A stretch of DNA of 45,581 nt from Bacteroidota bacterium. Lineage in GTDB: Bacteria > Bacteroidota > Rhodothermia > Rhodothermales > Bin80. The first letter of the stretch is position 1; every line of letters begins with the position of its first letter. The notes under the pieces were generated by a model that was not told the origin of the DNA, made no database searches, and was given only the letters and a program-made list of their open reading frames with translations. A program made the position numbers and the translations under genes. Location of the stretch: the NCBI GenBank assembly GCA_026709335.1, contig JAPOTE010000005.1, positions 1 through 45,581 of the forward strand, given 5' to 3'. Below are positions 35,401-43,734 of the stretch, piece by piece.

Positions 35401-35747
35401 TAATATTTGAAAACACAGATGAAGGAATATTTGAACTCCGAGTTCTTCCCTTATCGGCTCAGTTTTCTCCGATTCAGGATGCGCTCGTTGCCGATTTTGA
35501 CCTTGACGAGAACTTGGATATTCTTTTTGTAGGTAATGATTATTCAAATCGAGCCGAAGAGGGGCGCATGAACAGTGGAAGAGGTGGTTTATTGTTCGGA
35601 GATGGGAGGCTAGGGTTTACTGATGCAGATCCCAAGGTTTTCTGGATACGACAAGATGCCCGTCGCATCATAAAAGTTGATCAGCGTGTGATTATAGCCA
35701 ATAACCATGATCTATTAGCTATATTCCGCATCTCGGAAGGGAGTTGA
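32478..35747 (+). CDS. CRTAC1-like FG-GAP/VCBS lipoprotein with ASPIC/UnbV domain
   Basis: A 1,089-residue extracytoplasmic lipoprotein. The signal MLHPWKYTVFIFSLMAIIGC has its lipobox cysteine at residue 20, fixing the start at 32478. The body is a chain of calcium-binding FG-GAP repeats with the DxDxDGxxDLY type loop (DLNNDGLVDLY, DVNSDGLLDIY, DYDNDGDLDMY, DLDGDLDLDII, then DINGDQLTDLF, DFDADGDFDLF, DLDMDGDIDLI). Between the two blocks lies an ASPIC/UnbV domain (NGIGAKVIVHG, YLSSLVPNLIFGTG, VDVEIYWPDG). Likely two propellers exposed on the surface. Role unknown. Proteins of this type are frequent near SusCD in this phylum group. Confidence 0.88.
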   Translation: MLHPWKYTVFIFSLMAIIGCTQERSLFTQMEETGISFENRLVEQDAFNVLEYEYFYNGGGVAAGDLNNDGLVDLYFTANMAPDQLYLNQGNWSFKEITEEAGIVHEPTWTTGVTMVDVNSDGLLDIYVCRSGNVKTDRRRNSLYINQGNFFFKDEAEAYGLDDPSYSNHAAFFDYDNDGDLDMYLLNHSIRRYSHFVVDYMRAQRDSLAGDKLFRNDNGKFTDVSEEAGIIGNPLSYGLSVVVSDINGDMWPDLYISNDYIEDDYLYINQKDGTFSESIRYYLTHTSYASMGADIADINNDLHPDIFTLDMLAEDNYRQKVLKGPEDYNFYTQLRIDGFHEQYMRNMLHLRRGPDYVEIGQLSGVSNTDWSWAPIFADLDRDLQIDLFVTNGYLRDYTDLDFLSTTLPNASRQAQMRGEAVSGLEMVTQMPTTRIPNYAYRGHDGIRFKNVTSDWGLDLPTHSNGMVLADLDGDLDLDIIINNLNQPALLYRNEAEEQGRGAGLRVVLEGAPGNINGIGAKVIVHGKGKSIMQEAFYIRGYLSSLVPNLIFGTGDWKEVDVEIYWPDGQFQRLNDVTTAQTVYVKHAEAKSKKISGSPPKEFKILLMPDTLSGINYLHQEDNYSDWHQHPLLPRDWAQEGPALADGDINGDQLTDLFIGGGRGQPASLFLQQLDSTYVEVSLPIFEEHAEYEDVDAVLLDFTGDGLLDLYVVSGGGSDPDYWQDRVYINTGFGGLIYAPQMIPSMETVTSSIAPYDFDADGDFDLFVGGLHIPEQYGISPRSYLLENTQNGFQDETQNWGPDLQYPGMITTATWVDIYGDEVKELIVAGHWMPIRAFCKLNDSDHLEDCSNLVGLTETSGFWNQIIPADLDMDGDIDLIAGNRGLNTQIRISPDQPATLYVGDFDRSGTWEVIYSNFVKELDVPVASRDQMVAQLPEIRVRFPKYSDYAAATTSEILAGYEQVPEFLKAENSASVIFENTDEGIFELRVLPLSAQFSPIQDALVADFDLDENLDILFVGNDYSNRAEEGRMNSGRGGLLFGDGRLGFTDADPKVFWIRQDARRIIKVDQRVIIANNHDLLAIFRISEGS

Positions 35748-35794
35748 GATCAGGCGTTAAACTGTAACTTTCAATGAATATCGTTTGATACGCA

Positions 35795-36427
35795 ATGTGT
35801 GGACGTATTGCGCAAATCGGGTCAGCCGAAGATCTTATTGAATTAATAGGTGTCAAAGAGGGATATGAATCTATTTCAAATATGCCCCCTTCCTACAATG
35901 TAGCACCTGGGAATAAAATTATAGCTGTACTGGTCAACCATACAGGTAATAAATCATGGACCATATTAAAATGGGGGATGTTACCTAACTGGATAAAAGT
36001 GAAGCGTCCAGTGATTAACGCACGTGGAGAAACGATAGCTCAAAAGCCAATGTTCAGGGACGCCTTCCATCAGCGCCGTATCCTGATTCCCGTAGATGCA
36101 TATTATGAATGGAGATTGATTGAAGGGGGCAAGCAGCCATATTGCATCAAAAGGAAAGATCATGCGCCACTATTGCTGGCTGGAATACATAACGATAACG
36201 AATGTGTGATTATTACTCGACCTCCTCGACAGGAAATTGCATTCGTCCATGACCGTATGCCCGCAATTATAAGCTATAAGAGAGCACATCCATATCTTAA
36301 CAATGCAGATATAGCCCATCAGTTTCTCATGATGGAGGATAATGGCCTAGAATTAGATATTTATCCAGTAGCCAAAGGTATTGGCAATCCCACCTTTAAT
36401 AATCCGATCTGTTTAGAGGCAATTTGA
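35795..36427 (+). CDS. yedK: SOS response-associated peptidase (SRAP / YedK)
   Basis: A 210-residue SRAP protein (YedK/HMCES family) that crosslinks to abasic sites in single-stranded DNA through its second-residue cysteine. The protein starts MCGRIAQIG (Cys2), with SYNVAPGNKI, the active-site asparagine in NARGETIAQKPMFRDAF, YYEWR, and the histidine in FVHDRMPAII. Length is standard. The neighbouring peptidase gene overlaps its stop (TTGA), so the two are probably co-transcribed. Confidence 0.93.
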   Translation: MCGRIAQIGSAEDLIELIGVKEGYESISNMPPSYNVAPGNKIIAVLVNHTGNKSWTILKWGMLPNWIKVKRPVINARGETIAQKPMFRDAFHQRRILIPVDAYYEWRLIEGGKQPYCIKRKDHAPLLLAGIHNDNECVIITRPPRQEIAFVHDRMPAIISYKRAHPYLNNADIAHQFLMMEDNGLELDIYPVAKGIGNPTFNNPICLEAI

Positions 36428-37524
36428 TTGTGAGCAATTTAAGCTTAAAATTCAGGATCCCGGAAAATTGGGTTTGGGAACAATTGGATTCCAAAAATGC
36501 TACGGGAATTCTCATTACTCATCTACCTCATATTCGATGGGCGTGTGGATTCACTGGATCGAATGGTTTTCTAATTATCAGGGGAGATGGAGTACATTTG
36601 TTTACGGATCGCAGATATGAAACCCAAGCTGAGCTGGAGGTGTGTGGGGTAGAAATTCATATTGGTAAACATGATCTGATAGACTATGCAAAACAAACTG
36701 GCATTGTTGATTCATCAGATCGATTGATCATCCAGCCAGAATACATAACTATATCAGAACTGAATCACTGGAAAGCAACCGTAAGTGGAATATCACAGCT
36801 TTCTATTGAGAACTTATTAAACAAGTTGATTGCTTTAAAATCTGGTGAAGAGATTGCTGGAATGCGCAAGGTACAGACGGTCTCCGATATTGTGTTCAAG
36901 GAAATACTTCAATACATCCAGGAGGGTATCCGTGAAAATGAATTGGCAGCTATGATTGATTATCGTCATCGGATGCATGGAGCTTCAGGGATGGCGTTTG
37001 ATACAATTGTTGCCTTTGGCTCAAACAGTGCGCTCCCACATGCTCGCCCAACTGACCGAAAATTATGTTTAGGCGATTCCATATTGCTGGATTTTGGGTG
37101 TATGGTAAATGGATTCAGTTCAGATATGACACGAACACTCTGTTATGGTGCCCCTGATGCGGAGTTTTTTGATGCATATAGTTCCGTTCAAGAAGCACAG
37201 GAGAATGCATTTAGTATCACCTGTGCAGAAGTTCGGGCGTCAGATGTTGATTACGCAGCTAGGGCCAGTCTTGCTGAAAAGGGGTATGGAGATTTTTTCA
37301 GTCATAGTACTGGTCATGGTATAGGCCTAGAAGTTCACGAATGGCCTCGTATCTCTGAAAACTCAGATGCTGTTTTACTTCGGGGGTATACCATAACGAT
37401 TGAGCCAGGTATCTATTTGCCGGGTAAATTTGGTATTCGAATTGAAGATACAGTATTGATTGAATCACATAAATGTGAGAGGTTGTCATCTATCGACCAA
37501 GATTTGATTCTAATTGGGTCGTGA
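36424..37524 (+). CDS. Xaa-Pro aminopeptidase (M24B family)
   Basis: A cytosolic metallopeptidase of about 365 residues removing N-terminal residues before proline. The creatinase-like N-terminal domain is followed by the pita-bread domain with the five metal ligands: LLDFGC (Asp), SSDMTRTLCYG (Asp), HSTGHGIGLEVHE (His), TIEPGIYLPG (Glu) and IRIEDTVLI (Glu). The start is either the TTG at 36424 overlapping the yedK stop or the GTG at 36430. The next gene starts directly after its stop. Confidence 0.9.
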   Translation: MIVSNLSLKFRIPENWVWEQLDSKNATGILITHLPHIRWACGFTGSNGFLIIRGDGVHLFTDRRYETQAELEVCGVEIHIGKHDLIDYAKQTGIVDSSDRLIIQPEYITISELNHWKATVSGISQLSIENLLNKLIALKSGEEIAGMRKVQTVSDIVFKEILQYIQEGIRENELAAMIDYRHRMHGASGMAFDTIVAFGSNSALPHARPTDRKLCLGDSILLDFGCMVNGFSSDMTRTLCYGAPDAEFFDAYSSVQEAQENAFSITCAEVRASDVDYAARASLAEKGYGDFFSHSTGHGIGLEVHEWPRISENSDAVLLRGYTITIEPGIYLPGKFGIRIEDTVLIESHKCERLSSIDQDLILIGS

Positions 37525-38805
37525 ATGAGGAAAGTATTAGTGGTAGCATATTATTTTCCTCCGCTTGGGATGAGTGGTGTCCAGCGGGTTGCGGGCTTCG
37601 TACGCCATTTACCAGAATGTGGATGGCAGCCAACGGTGATTACAGCAAAGCCCAAGGGATATTTTGCTTATGATGAATCGCTTTGGTCTTCCATTCAGGA
37701 TGCAGGAATTTCTGTAATACAGACAAAAAGCTTTGATCCTACTCGTCTGTTTCGTTCAGGAGCCACCGTTAAGCTACCAGCGGAATCTAAAAGGAAAGCT
37801 TTAGCTTCTATGAGTAACTGGTTATTTATCCCCGACAACAAGCTGGGATGGATGCCATTTGCAATACGAGCTGGATTAAGGCAAGCAGAGACCACTCATT
37901 TTGATGCAATCTTCTCCAGTGCCCCCCCATATACTGGCCATCTGATCGGGAGTACACTTTCCAAAAAGCTGAAGCTACCTTTAATTATTGATTTTCGGGA
38001 CGATTGGATCGGAAATCCCAGACATAGCTATCCGACAGGTTTTCACCGAAGATTGCATACTTATCAGGAGAGAAACGTATTACTACAATCATCTGCGATC
38101 ACCACAATCAACCGTCCAATTCTGGAAGGCTTAAAGAAACGACATTCTGATATTCAGCGGACTGGCCGAGTTATTCCTCATGGCTATGATGATCAATTAT
38201 ATCCACTCAACAAATCGGATCTCTCCAGTGCGAAATTACGATTTCTATATACAGGGGTATTTTATGATGCACAAGTACCCGATTATTTTTTGCGTGGATT
38301 AAGCGGATTCTTGGTACAAAACCCAGAGATGCGAACCAGAATATCAGCAATTTTTGCTGGTCTTGTACCGGATGGATTCAGCGAATTGATTCGGACACTG
38401 AACTTGGAGGGAATCGTTCAATATGTAGGTTACAAGCAACACAATGAAATTGCTCGATTACACCAAAAAGCAGATATTTTATGGATGACGATTGGTAGTC
38501 GTGCAGGTGCCTCAGGAATTTCAACAGGTAAATTGTTTGAATATATGGGAGTTAGAAAGCCAATATTAGCGTTGGTTCCGAAAGGAACTGCACGTAAAAC
38601 ATTATTGCGCTATGGGGCAGCATATCTGGCTGAACCAGAATGTACAGATGATGTCATTCAAGCGTTTTCTAAGATCATTGATGCTTGGCTGAGCCATAGC
38701 TTTCCTGTTCCCGACGAAGAATATGTTAGGAGCTTTGGTCGCGCTCACCTCACAAAAGCATTATCGCAAGTATTGGATTCTGCAATTGAAAGATCAGTCG
38801 GGTAG
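37525..38805 (+). CDS. family 4-type glycosyltransferase
   Basis: A 426-residue GT-B glycosyltransferase. MRKVLVVAYYFPPLGMSGVQR is the N-terminal signature, IIDFRDDWIGNPR lies in the linker region, and the C-terminal donor site is seen as RTGRVIPHGYDD, KLFEYMGVRKPILALV and the ADILW strand. Probably builds cell-surface polysaccharide in the cytoplasm or at the membrane. The start adjoins the preceding stop, and an anti-sigma-type ATPase and a membrane glycosyltransferase follow, so it may belong to an envelope cluster. Confidence 0.88.
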   Translation: MRKVLVVAYYFPPLGMSGVQRVAGFVRHLPECGWQPTVITAKPKGYFAYDESLWSSIQDAGISVIQTKSFDPTRLFRSGATVKLPAESKRKALASMSNWLFIPDNKLGWMPFAIRAGLRQAETTHFDAIFSSAPPYTGHLIGSTLSKKLKLPLIIDFRDDWIGNPRHSYPTGFHRRLHTYQERNVLLQSSAITTINRPILEGLKKRHSDIQRTGRVIPHGYDDQLYPLNKSDLSSAKLRFLYTGVFYDAQVPDYFLRGLSGFLVQNPEMRTRISAIFAGLVPDGFSELIRTLNLEGIVQYVGYKQHNEIARLHQKADILWMTIGSRAGASGISTGKLFEYMGVRKPILALVPKGTARKTLLRYGAAYLAEPECTDDVIQAFSKIIDAWLSHSFPVPDEEYVRSFGRAHLTKALSQVLDSAIERSVG

Positions 38806-38809
38806 AGGG

Positions 38810-39217
38810 ATGGCGGAGAAACAACTTAACCTGAAAATACCATCAACCTTTGATGAATTGGATCGTGCAGTTGAGACGTTACAAGAATTTATTCCTGGTT
38901 TGGATCTGGATGATGATTTGGCGTATAGGGTTATTCTTTTGGCAAGCGAAGCACTCACCAATGCACTTGAACACGGAAATCAGTGGGATGTCAAGAAAGA
39001 GGCAACGCTTAAATTAGTCAGAGACAGCGATAAAATTGAATTAACTGTAACAGATCAAGGTGACGGGATTCACTGGACACAGCGAGATCCTCTTTCAGAA
39101 GAAAACAGGTTGGCAGATCATGGACGCGGGCAATATTTTATGCAAAAGATGGCAGACGAGGTCCATATAGATCAAGAAAACTGCAAGGTATGTTTGATTT
39201 TTTATCACCAGACTTAA
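38810..39217 (+). CDS. RsbW-like serine kinase / anti-sigma ATPase
   Basis: A 135-residue GHKL-fold protein of the HATPase_c_2 group. The N box is LLASEALTNALEHGN, G1 is VTDQGDGIHW, and G2 is DHGRGQYFM, as in SpoIIAB/RsbW. The ATG at 38810 is preceded by AGAGGG at a good distance; the longer frame from 38723 overlaps the glycosyltransferase. No partner anti-anti-sigma factor or sigma factor is seen nearby, so it may control a protein encoded elsewhere. Confidence 0.85.
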   Translation: MAEKQLNLKIPSTFDELDRAVETLQEFIPGLDLDDDLAYRVILLASEALTNALEHGNQWDVKKEATLKLVRDSDKIELTVTDQGDGIHWTQRDPLSEENRLADHGRGQYFMQKMADEVHIDQENCKVCLIFYHQT

Positions 39218-39346
39218 CTCCTGTTCTACTGTTAGCATATGACGTATAGAGCAACTGTCTTCGATAGCGCTCGTTAAGGGATCGATTGATCGCAAATTTC
39301 AGGGCATATTCGATATGTGGTTGAATACTCCAGGAGTTGATTGAGG

Positions 39347-41227
39347 ATGGTCGATCACACCTCAAAGAATGTCGAGTTGCCAAGTTCAGTTTGGCGGTGG
39401 CTCTGTCACATAGGGCTCTGCGTATCAATCTTTGCTTTAGCATTTGTGGCAGCCGATCGTGCTCACATGTCACTCATGTTAGCACTGACAGTATGTGGTA
39501 GTATTTGCTGGTTCTTCTGTTGGCGAATCGGTGGTTTCAGGCTGAAAACAGTCTTACTGTATTCGGTGCTCTTCCGTCTATTACTTTTCGGGCTTCCACC
39601 TTCCCTCTCGGATGATGCATATCGGTATATATGGGACGGACTGATTCAGCAAGAAGGAGGAAACCCCTATGAATTTTCGCCCGAAGATGTACCTTTCACG
39701 GACCTTCAAGAAGACCTTGTATATGAGAGATTAAATTCCCAATCCTTTATAAGTGTATACCCACCGGTTTCCCAGATTATATTCCGATTGGGTACCGAAT
39801 GGCACAGACCAAACAGTTTTCTGAGCTATTATTTGATTAAGGGGATACTCATTTTAGCCGAGTTACTGGCTGTTTTCCTACTTGCCCGTATTGTTTCAAG
39901 TGGATTTGTCTTGTTTTATGCGTGGAATCCCGTAGTCATTATGGAAACTGCCGGGCAAGCTCACACGGAATCGGCAGTTCTATTGGCCTTAGCACTGGTA
40001 ATATATCTAACGAAAAAGAATCACAGTCGATGGGCGTCTGTTTTTCTTTCTGTTGCGGGGTGGATCAAATTATATCCATTTATTTTTTTCCCATATCTAT
40101 GGAGGCGATTTGGCTGGCGTTCTGTTTGGCCGGGAATCATTGTGTTGATTCTTCTTGCCCTGCCATATGCTGCTCCATATGTACTCACCAATGTAGCAAG
40201 TTCTCTCGATCTATATGCCCGCTATTTTGAATTCAATGCTGGGCTTTATTACTCGATCAAGGCAGGAATGCAATGGCTGACGGGAGATGACTGGAGCAAG
40301 CAACTTGGTCCTTTTTTACGAATGATATTTCTGTGTGGCCTTCCTGTACTATATGTCACAGATAAACTTCAGAAGTGGTCGCTGGCTCAGGCAATGCTCA
40401 TTACAACGGGGTGTTACTTGGTCCTCACTACAACGGTTCATCCGTGGTATTTACTCATTCCATTGTTTTTAACTGCAAGTTTGCAAACTTATGGGTGGCA
40501 CTGGATCTGGCTTTCCATATGCTCCATGGGGACCTATCTACTATACACTGATGGGCCGTATTGGATTTTTGTAATTGTAGGTTGGGCAGGGTGGGGGATC
40601 TTGGGAATCGTTCGGTATGCACCCAAATGGATACAAAGCATCATGCGTTCACGAGCTAGGATAAAGTTCAGAAAAATCTGGCCGTTTTTTCCAAAAATCA
40701 GTGGCCCTGCGATCGTATTGGATCTGGGATGTGCAGAAGGATACTTGGGGGAACATATTCAAAGCGAATTGGGAGCCAGTGTACTACTTGCTGATATTAC
40801 TTCAATGAACCGTACGCAACTTCCTCATTTCTTGCTTCATCCGGGATCGTTACCATGGCCGCCGAAGCATTTTGATGTAGTTCTTCTTTACTTTGTATTG
40901 CACCATGCAGAAGATGCTGAACGATTATTATCCGAAGCAATGCGTATATGTCGGGGTAGGGTAATTGTAGTTGAATCCGTTTATAACACAAAGTTACAAC
41001 TCAAGTATTTGATGGTTTTGGATCGCTTGTTCAATCGCTTGAGATCATTTGGTAAAATGAATTCTCAGGAGAAATACTTACATTTTCGTACGTCACAGGA
41101 ATGGCGCAAGTTATTCCATAAACACAAGGCCAATCTCATTGCAGAATTCAAGAGTGGCATAGGCCCACTTACAACAGCCGGGTTTATTCTCCAAACAAAT
41201 CCTATACAACGTAAATGCATCGACTAA
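39347..41227 (+). CDS. GT-C membrane glycosyltransferase fused to a class I methyltransferase
   Basis: A 626-residue fusion. The first 430 residues are a multi-helix GT-C-type glycosyltransferase of the mannosyltransferase/GT87-like group, with the acidic lumenal motif PSLSDDAYRYIWDGLIQ and the NPYEFSP stretch that follow the first helices; it would use a polyprenyl-phosphate sugar. Residues about 455-626 are a type-11 methyltransferase (IVLDLGCAEGYLGEH, LLADITSMN, DVVLLYFVLHHAEDAERLL). The fusion suggests glycosylation and methylation of the same surface glycolipid (inference). The TTG at 39341 is a possible alternative start. Confidence 0.85.
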   Translation: MVDHTSKNVELPSSVWRWLCHIGLCVSIFALAFVAADRAHMSLMLALTVCGSICWFFCWRIGGFRLKTVLLYSVLFRLLLFGLPPSLSDDAYRYIWDGLIQQEGGNPYEFSPEDVPFTDLQEDLVYERLNSQSFISVYPPVSQIIFRLGTEWHRPNSFLSYYLIKGILILAELLAVFLLARIVSSGFVLFYAWNPVVIMETAGQAHTESAVLLALALVIYLTKKNHSRWASVFLSVAGWIKLYPFIFFPYLWRRFGWRSVWPGIIVLILLALPYAAPYVLTNVASSLDLYARYFEFNAGLYYSIKAGMQWLTGDDWSKQLGPFLRMIFLCGLPVLYVTDKLQKWSLAQAMLITTGCYLVLTTTVHPWYLLIPLFLTASLQTYGWHWIWLSICSMGTYLLYTDGPYWIFVIVGWAGWGILGIVRYAPKWIQSIMRSRARIKFRKIWPFFPKISGPAIVLDLGCAEGYLGEHIQSELGASVLLADITSMNRTQLPHFLLHPGSLPWPPKHFDVVLLYFVLHHAEDAERLLSEAMRICRGRVIVVESVYNTKLQLKYLMVLDRLFNRLRSFGKMNSQEKYLHFRTSQEWRKLFHKHKANLIAEFKSGIGPLTTAGFILQTNPIQRKCID

Positions 41228-41242
41228 TTATCTCATAAATCA

Positions 41243-42193
41243 TCAATAGTTATTGCTTTTAGATAGGATGTTATCTATTGTATCTTCTAGCGATTGATGA
41301 ATATTAACATTTTGATATGATTGATATCGGCGAAACCAAGTCATTTGCCTTTTTGCGTAACGCCGGCTATTTCGTTTAATTAGTTCTACCATGTGGTTCC
41401 AAGTAGAAAGGCCATCTAAATAGGAGAGTGGTTCTTGGTATCCGATTGATTTTAAGGCAGGAAAAGTTGGATCTATATTTAGAGTACGTATCCGGCGAAC
41501 TTCGTCAATGAGTCCATCTTCAAGCATATAATCAACTCGATTTTCAATTCGCTGATAGAGGGTAGGGCGGTCAAGTGTAAGTACGGTAACACAATACTTA
41601 TGCTGGGGAGGTGCGGGTTTTCTCTGTAATTCAGATAGGGGGGTGCCGGCAATCTCATAAACCTCAAGTGCACGAACTACTCGAGCAGTTTTCGAGGGAT
41701 CCATTGTCTTGGCTGACTGTGGATCTACTTTGCAGAGTTCTTGATAGAGAGCATTTTTTCCAATTTTTATGAGACGTTCTTCAATGTCTGCTCGTACGGT
41801 TGGATTAGAAGATGGTACTGGGGATAAACCATGTACAAGTGCATGGAGATACAATGTCGATCCGCCGACAACAATTGGAGTGCGGCCATTTTCGAAAATT
41901 TTATTAATTCGTTTTGAAGCCTGCTCAGCAAATAACCCCGCTGAATATGGTTCGCCTAGGCTTAGTTCGTCAATGAAATGATGGGGAATATTCGCCAATT
42001 CGTGGCTTGATGGTTTCGCTGTTCCAATTGACAACTCCTTGTAAATTTGACGGCTATCGGCAGATATAATTTCGCCATTCAGGATTTGAGCTAACTTCAG
42101 TCCTATGGCGGACTTTCCGATCGCAGTGGGGCCTGCAATTACATGAATTGGTGCAATTGCAGCAGACTTAGTAGGTAGGGAGGCTTGGGTCAA
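41243..42193 (-). CDS. miaA: tRNA dimethylallyltransferase
   Basis: MiaA adds an isopentenyl group to A37 of tRNAs that read UNN codons. The P-loop is IHVIAGPTAIGKSAIG, with ADSRQIYKELSIGTAKP, HHFIDEL, VGGSTLYLHALVHGLS and KRQMTWFRR as family signatures. There is no ATG at the conserved start. A frame open to an ATG at 42256 would overlap the rhodanese gene by 89 bases; the TTG at 42193, overlapping it by 26, gives a normal 316 residues and is preferred with low certainty. It runs toward the GT-C fusion, 15 bases apart. Confidence 0.95.
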   Translation of the reverse strand: MTQASLPTKSAAIAPIHVIAGPTAIGKSAIGLKLAQILNGEIISADSRQIYKELSIGTAKPSSHELANIPHHFIDELSLGEPYSAGLFAEQASKRINKIFENGRTPIVVGGSTLYLHALVHGLSPVPSSNPTVRADIEERLIKIGKNALYQELCKVDPQSAKTMDPSKTARVVRALEVYEIAGTPLSELQRKPAPPQHKYCVTVLTLDRPTLYQRIENRVDYMLEDGLIDEVRRIRTLNIDPTFPALKSIGYQEPLSYLDGLSTWNHMVELIKRNSRRYAKRQMTWFRRYQSYQNVNIHQSLEDTIDNILSKSNNY

Positions 42194-42515
42194 TTTCCTT
42201 GCTCCATGCAAGAGTTCCTCCACGAAGATTTTTGGCGTTCGTGTAACCGGCAGCATTCAAGAATCTGACGACTTGGGCAGAGCGGCCGCCAGATCTGCAA
42301 TGCACTACAATCAGGCTATCTTCCTGATGCTTTTCAATTTCATCCATTCGATCTGCGATCTGTTTTAGAGGAATCAAGTAGCCTCCTAGGTTTGCAGTGG
42401 AATATTCCCATTCTTCCCGAACATCTAGAAGGAATGGTTTCTGATTATTATCAATGAGATGTTTCAATTCCCAGACTGTGACTTCAGGAACATGATCTTC
42501 AGATAATCCCGCCAT
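42168..42515 (-). CDS. single-domain rhodanese (sulfurtransferase)
   Basis: A 115-residue rhodanese-like protein carrying the active-site loop VVHCRSGGRS with the persulfide cysteine, LLDVREEWEY and GGTLAWSKEIDPSLPTY at the end, as in GlpE/PspE types. It could relay sulfur from the cysteine desulfurase or act in detoxification; neither is shown. The stop overlaps the start of miaA, so the two are likely on one transcript. Confidence 0.9.
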   Translation of the reverse strand: MAGLSEDHVPEVTVWELKHLIDNNQKPFLLDVREEWEYSTANLGGYLIPLKQIADRMDEIEKHQEDSLIVVHCRSGGRSAQVVRFLNAAGYTNAKNLRGGTLAWSKEIDPSLPTY

Positions 42516-42603
42516 TGACTCGCTTTTAGTAAGCTAACGAAGGACTAATAGGCTTGTTCTTGAACATAGGTCAAGAATTGAATAGCTTAGTGAAGCAGGT
42601 CGT

Positions 42604-43440
42604 TTATTCTCCGACTTTGATCAATAGGCGGCAATGATCACTTGGTCCCCATTCTTCAGGATTATTTAATGCTTGTACAGAAATTTCCTTGTGAAATCCC
42701 CTTGACGCAAATACATAATCCAGTTGCCTCGTTGCAGATAATGGCTTCTCGCTTATGGTATGATAGGTTGGAACATTCTTTGTGTCAGGTGACAAATAGG
42801 ATGGGATCTCAGTAATAGGGCGTCCATTTGGAAGTTGCGGCCCTAGAAACTCTAGGCCAAGTGCTTCCATTCGCGCCCAAACCGTGCGCTCTCGCTCGGC
42901 CATTATATGTCTATCCCAAATCAAATTAAGATCACCAGCTGCCAAAATTCTGTGATTTGAAGGATCATCATGACCGATAAATGCTGATAAATCCGATATT
43001 ATTCGGTGTGCAGATGTATCGGATTGCCCAACCTTCCACTTGGTGTTTGTACTGGGGTGCGGCATCATCCAGCGCGCATACATAGAAACTACAATGAAAG
43101 GCTTTTGCTGATGATCACATGGAATTACCTTAGCTATTGCACTCGTGCCAATACCACTCGTGGCCACAGTATTCTCTTCAACCCCACTTATTGGTGGAAC
43201 CTGTTGAAACCATTGAATATCAACACGATCGGATAATTTTACTACCAGTGGCCAGCGATCATATAACTTTTTGTCCCATAGAATTTTGCTGTCGTATTGA
43301 AAAAAATCCAATGAAACAATCGGTGGGTTTCCACACTCCTGTAGCAGAGCAACATCTGCTTTTCCTTCATTTGCCATTTGTTGAAGGGTATGCCAAGGTT
43401 TTTTTTTCTTCGCAATATTCCAACAGATTATTTGAATCAT
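42604..43440 (-). CDS. endonuclease/exonuclease/phosphatase (EEP) family protein
   Basis: A 278-residue metal-dependent phosphoesterase of the EEP superfamily. IQIICWNIAKKKKP (Asn), VALLQECG (catalytic Glu), AAGDLNLIWD (Asp, Asn) and WGPSDHCRLLI (Asp-His) give the complete active site in the right order. No signal peptide is seen, so it is probably cytosolic. The substrate could be DNA, RNA, or a phospholipid head group; the sequence does not tell. It precedes the rhodanese by about 90 bases on the same strand. Confidence 0.85.
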   Translation of the reverse strand: MIQIICWNIAKKKKPWHTLQQMANEGKADVALLQECGNPPIVSLDFFQYDSKILWDKKLYDRWPLVVKLSDRVDIQWFQQVPPISGVEENTVATSGIGTSAIAKVIPCDHQQKPFIVVSMYARWMMPHPSTNTKWKVGQSDTSAHRIISDLSAFIGHDDPSNHRILAAGDLNLIWDRHIMAERERTVWARMEALGLEFLGPQLPNGRPITEIPSYLSPDTKNVPTYHTISEKPLSATRQLDYVFASRGFHKEISVQALNNPEEWGPSDHCRLLIKVGE

Positions 43441-43734
43441 TCGAATTTCATATATTTGTCTATGATTTAATAATGTGAATTTACAGATTTCTTTTTGTTG
43501 GAGATGTATAAATTATTAGGGGGAGTGTGTCAAAGTTAGTGGGGATTTGGCGCGAATTTCTGGGTTCTAGAGGTGAATTGGTGAATGGTTTTCTTGTATC
43601 GACGAAACGTCGAGTCAGCATCTTCCATTCCCAGCCTTTCTTGATTGGATTCAGGGATCGTTTTTCAATGTCCAGGCACGCGGTTGCCCCTAGCGTTGCC
43701 GTTGATTCGAGTTCCGCGAGTAGGGATCTGACTA
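43441..43734. other. intergenic region, decayed
   Basis: Upstream region of the EEP gene and 5' side of the decayed locus. A 71-codon + frame (43527-43742) shows no recognisable family. The stretch at 43640-43740 is more GC-rich than its surroundings, with the sequence reading as protein-like on neither strand. Confidence 0.3.
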
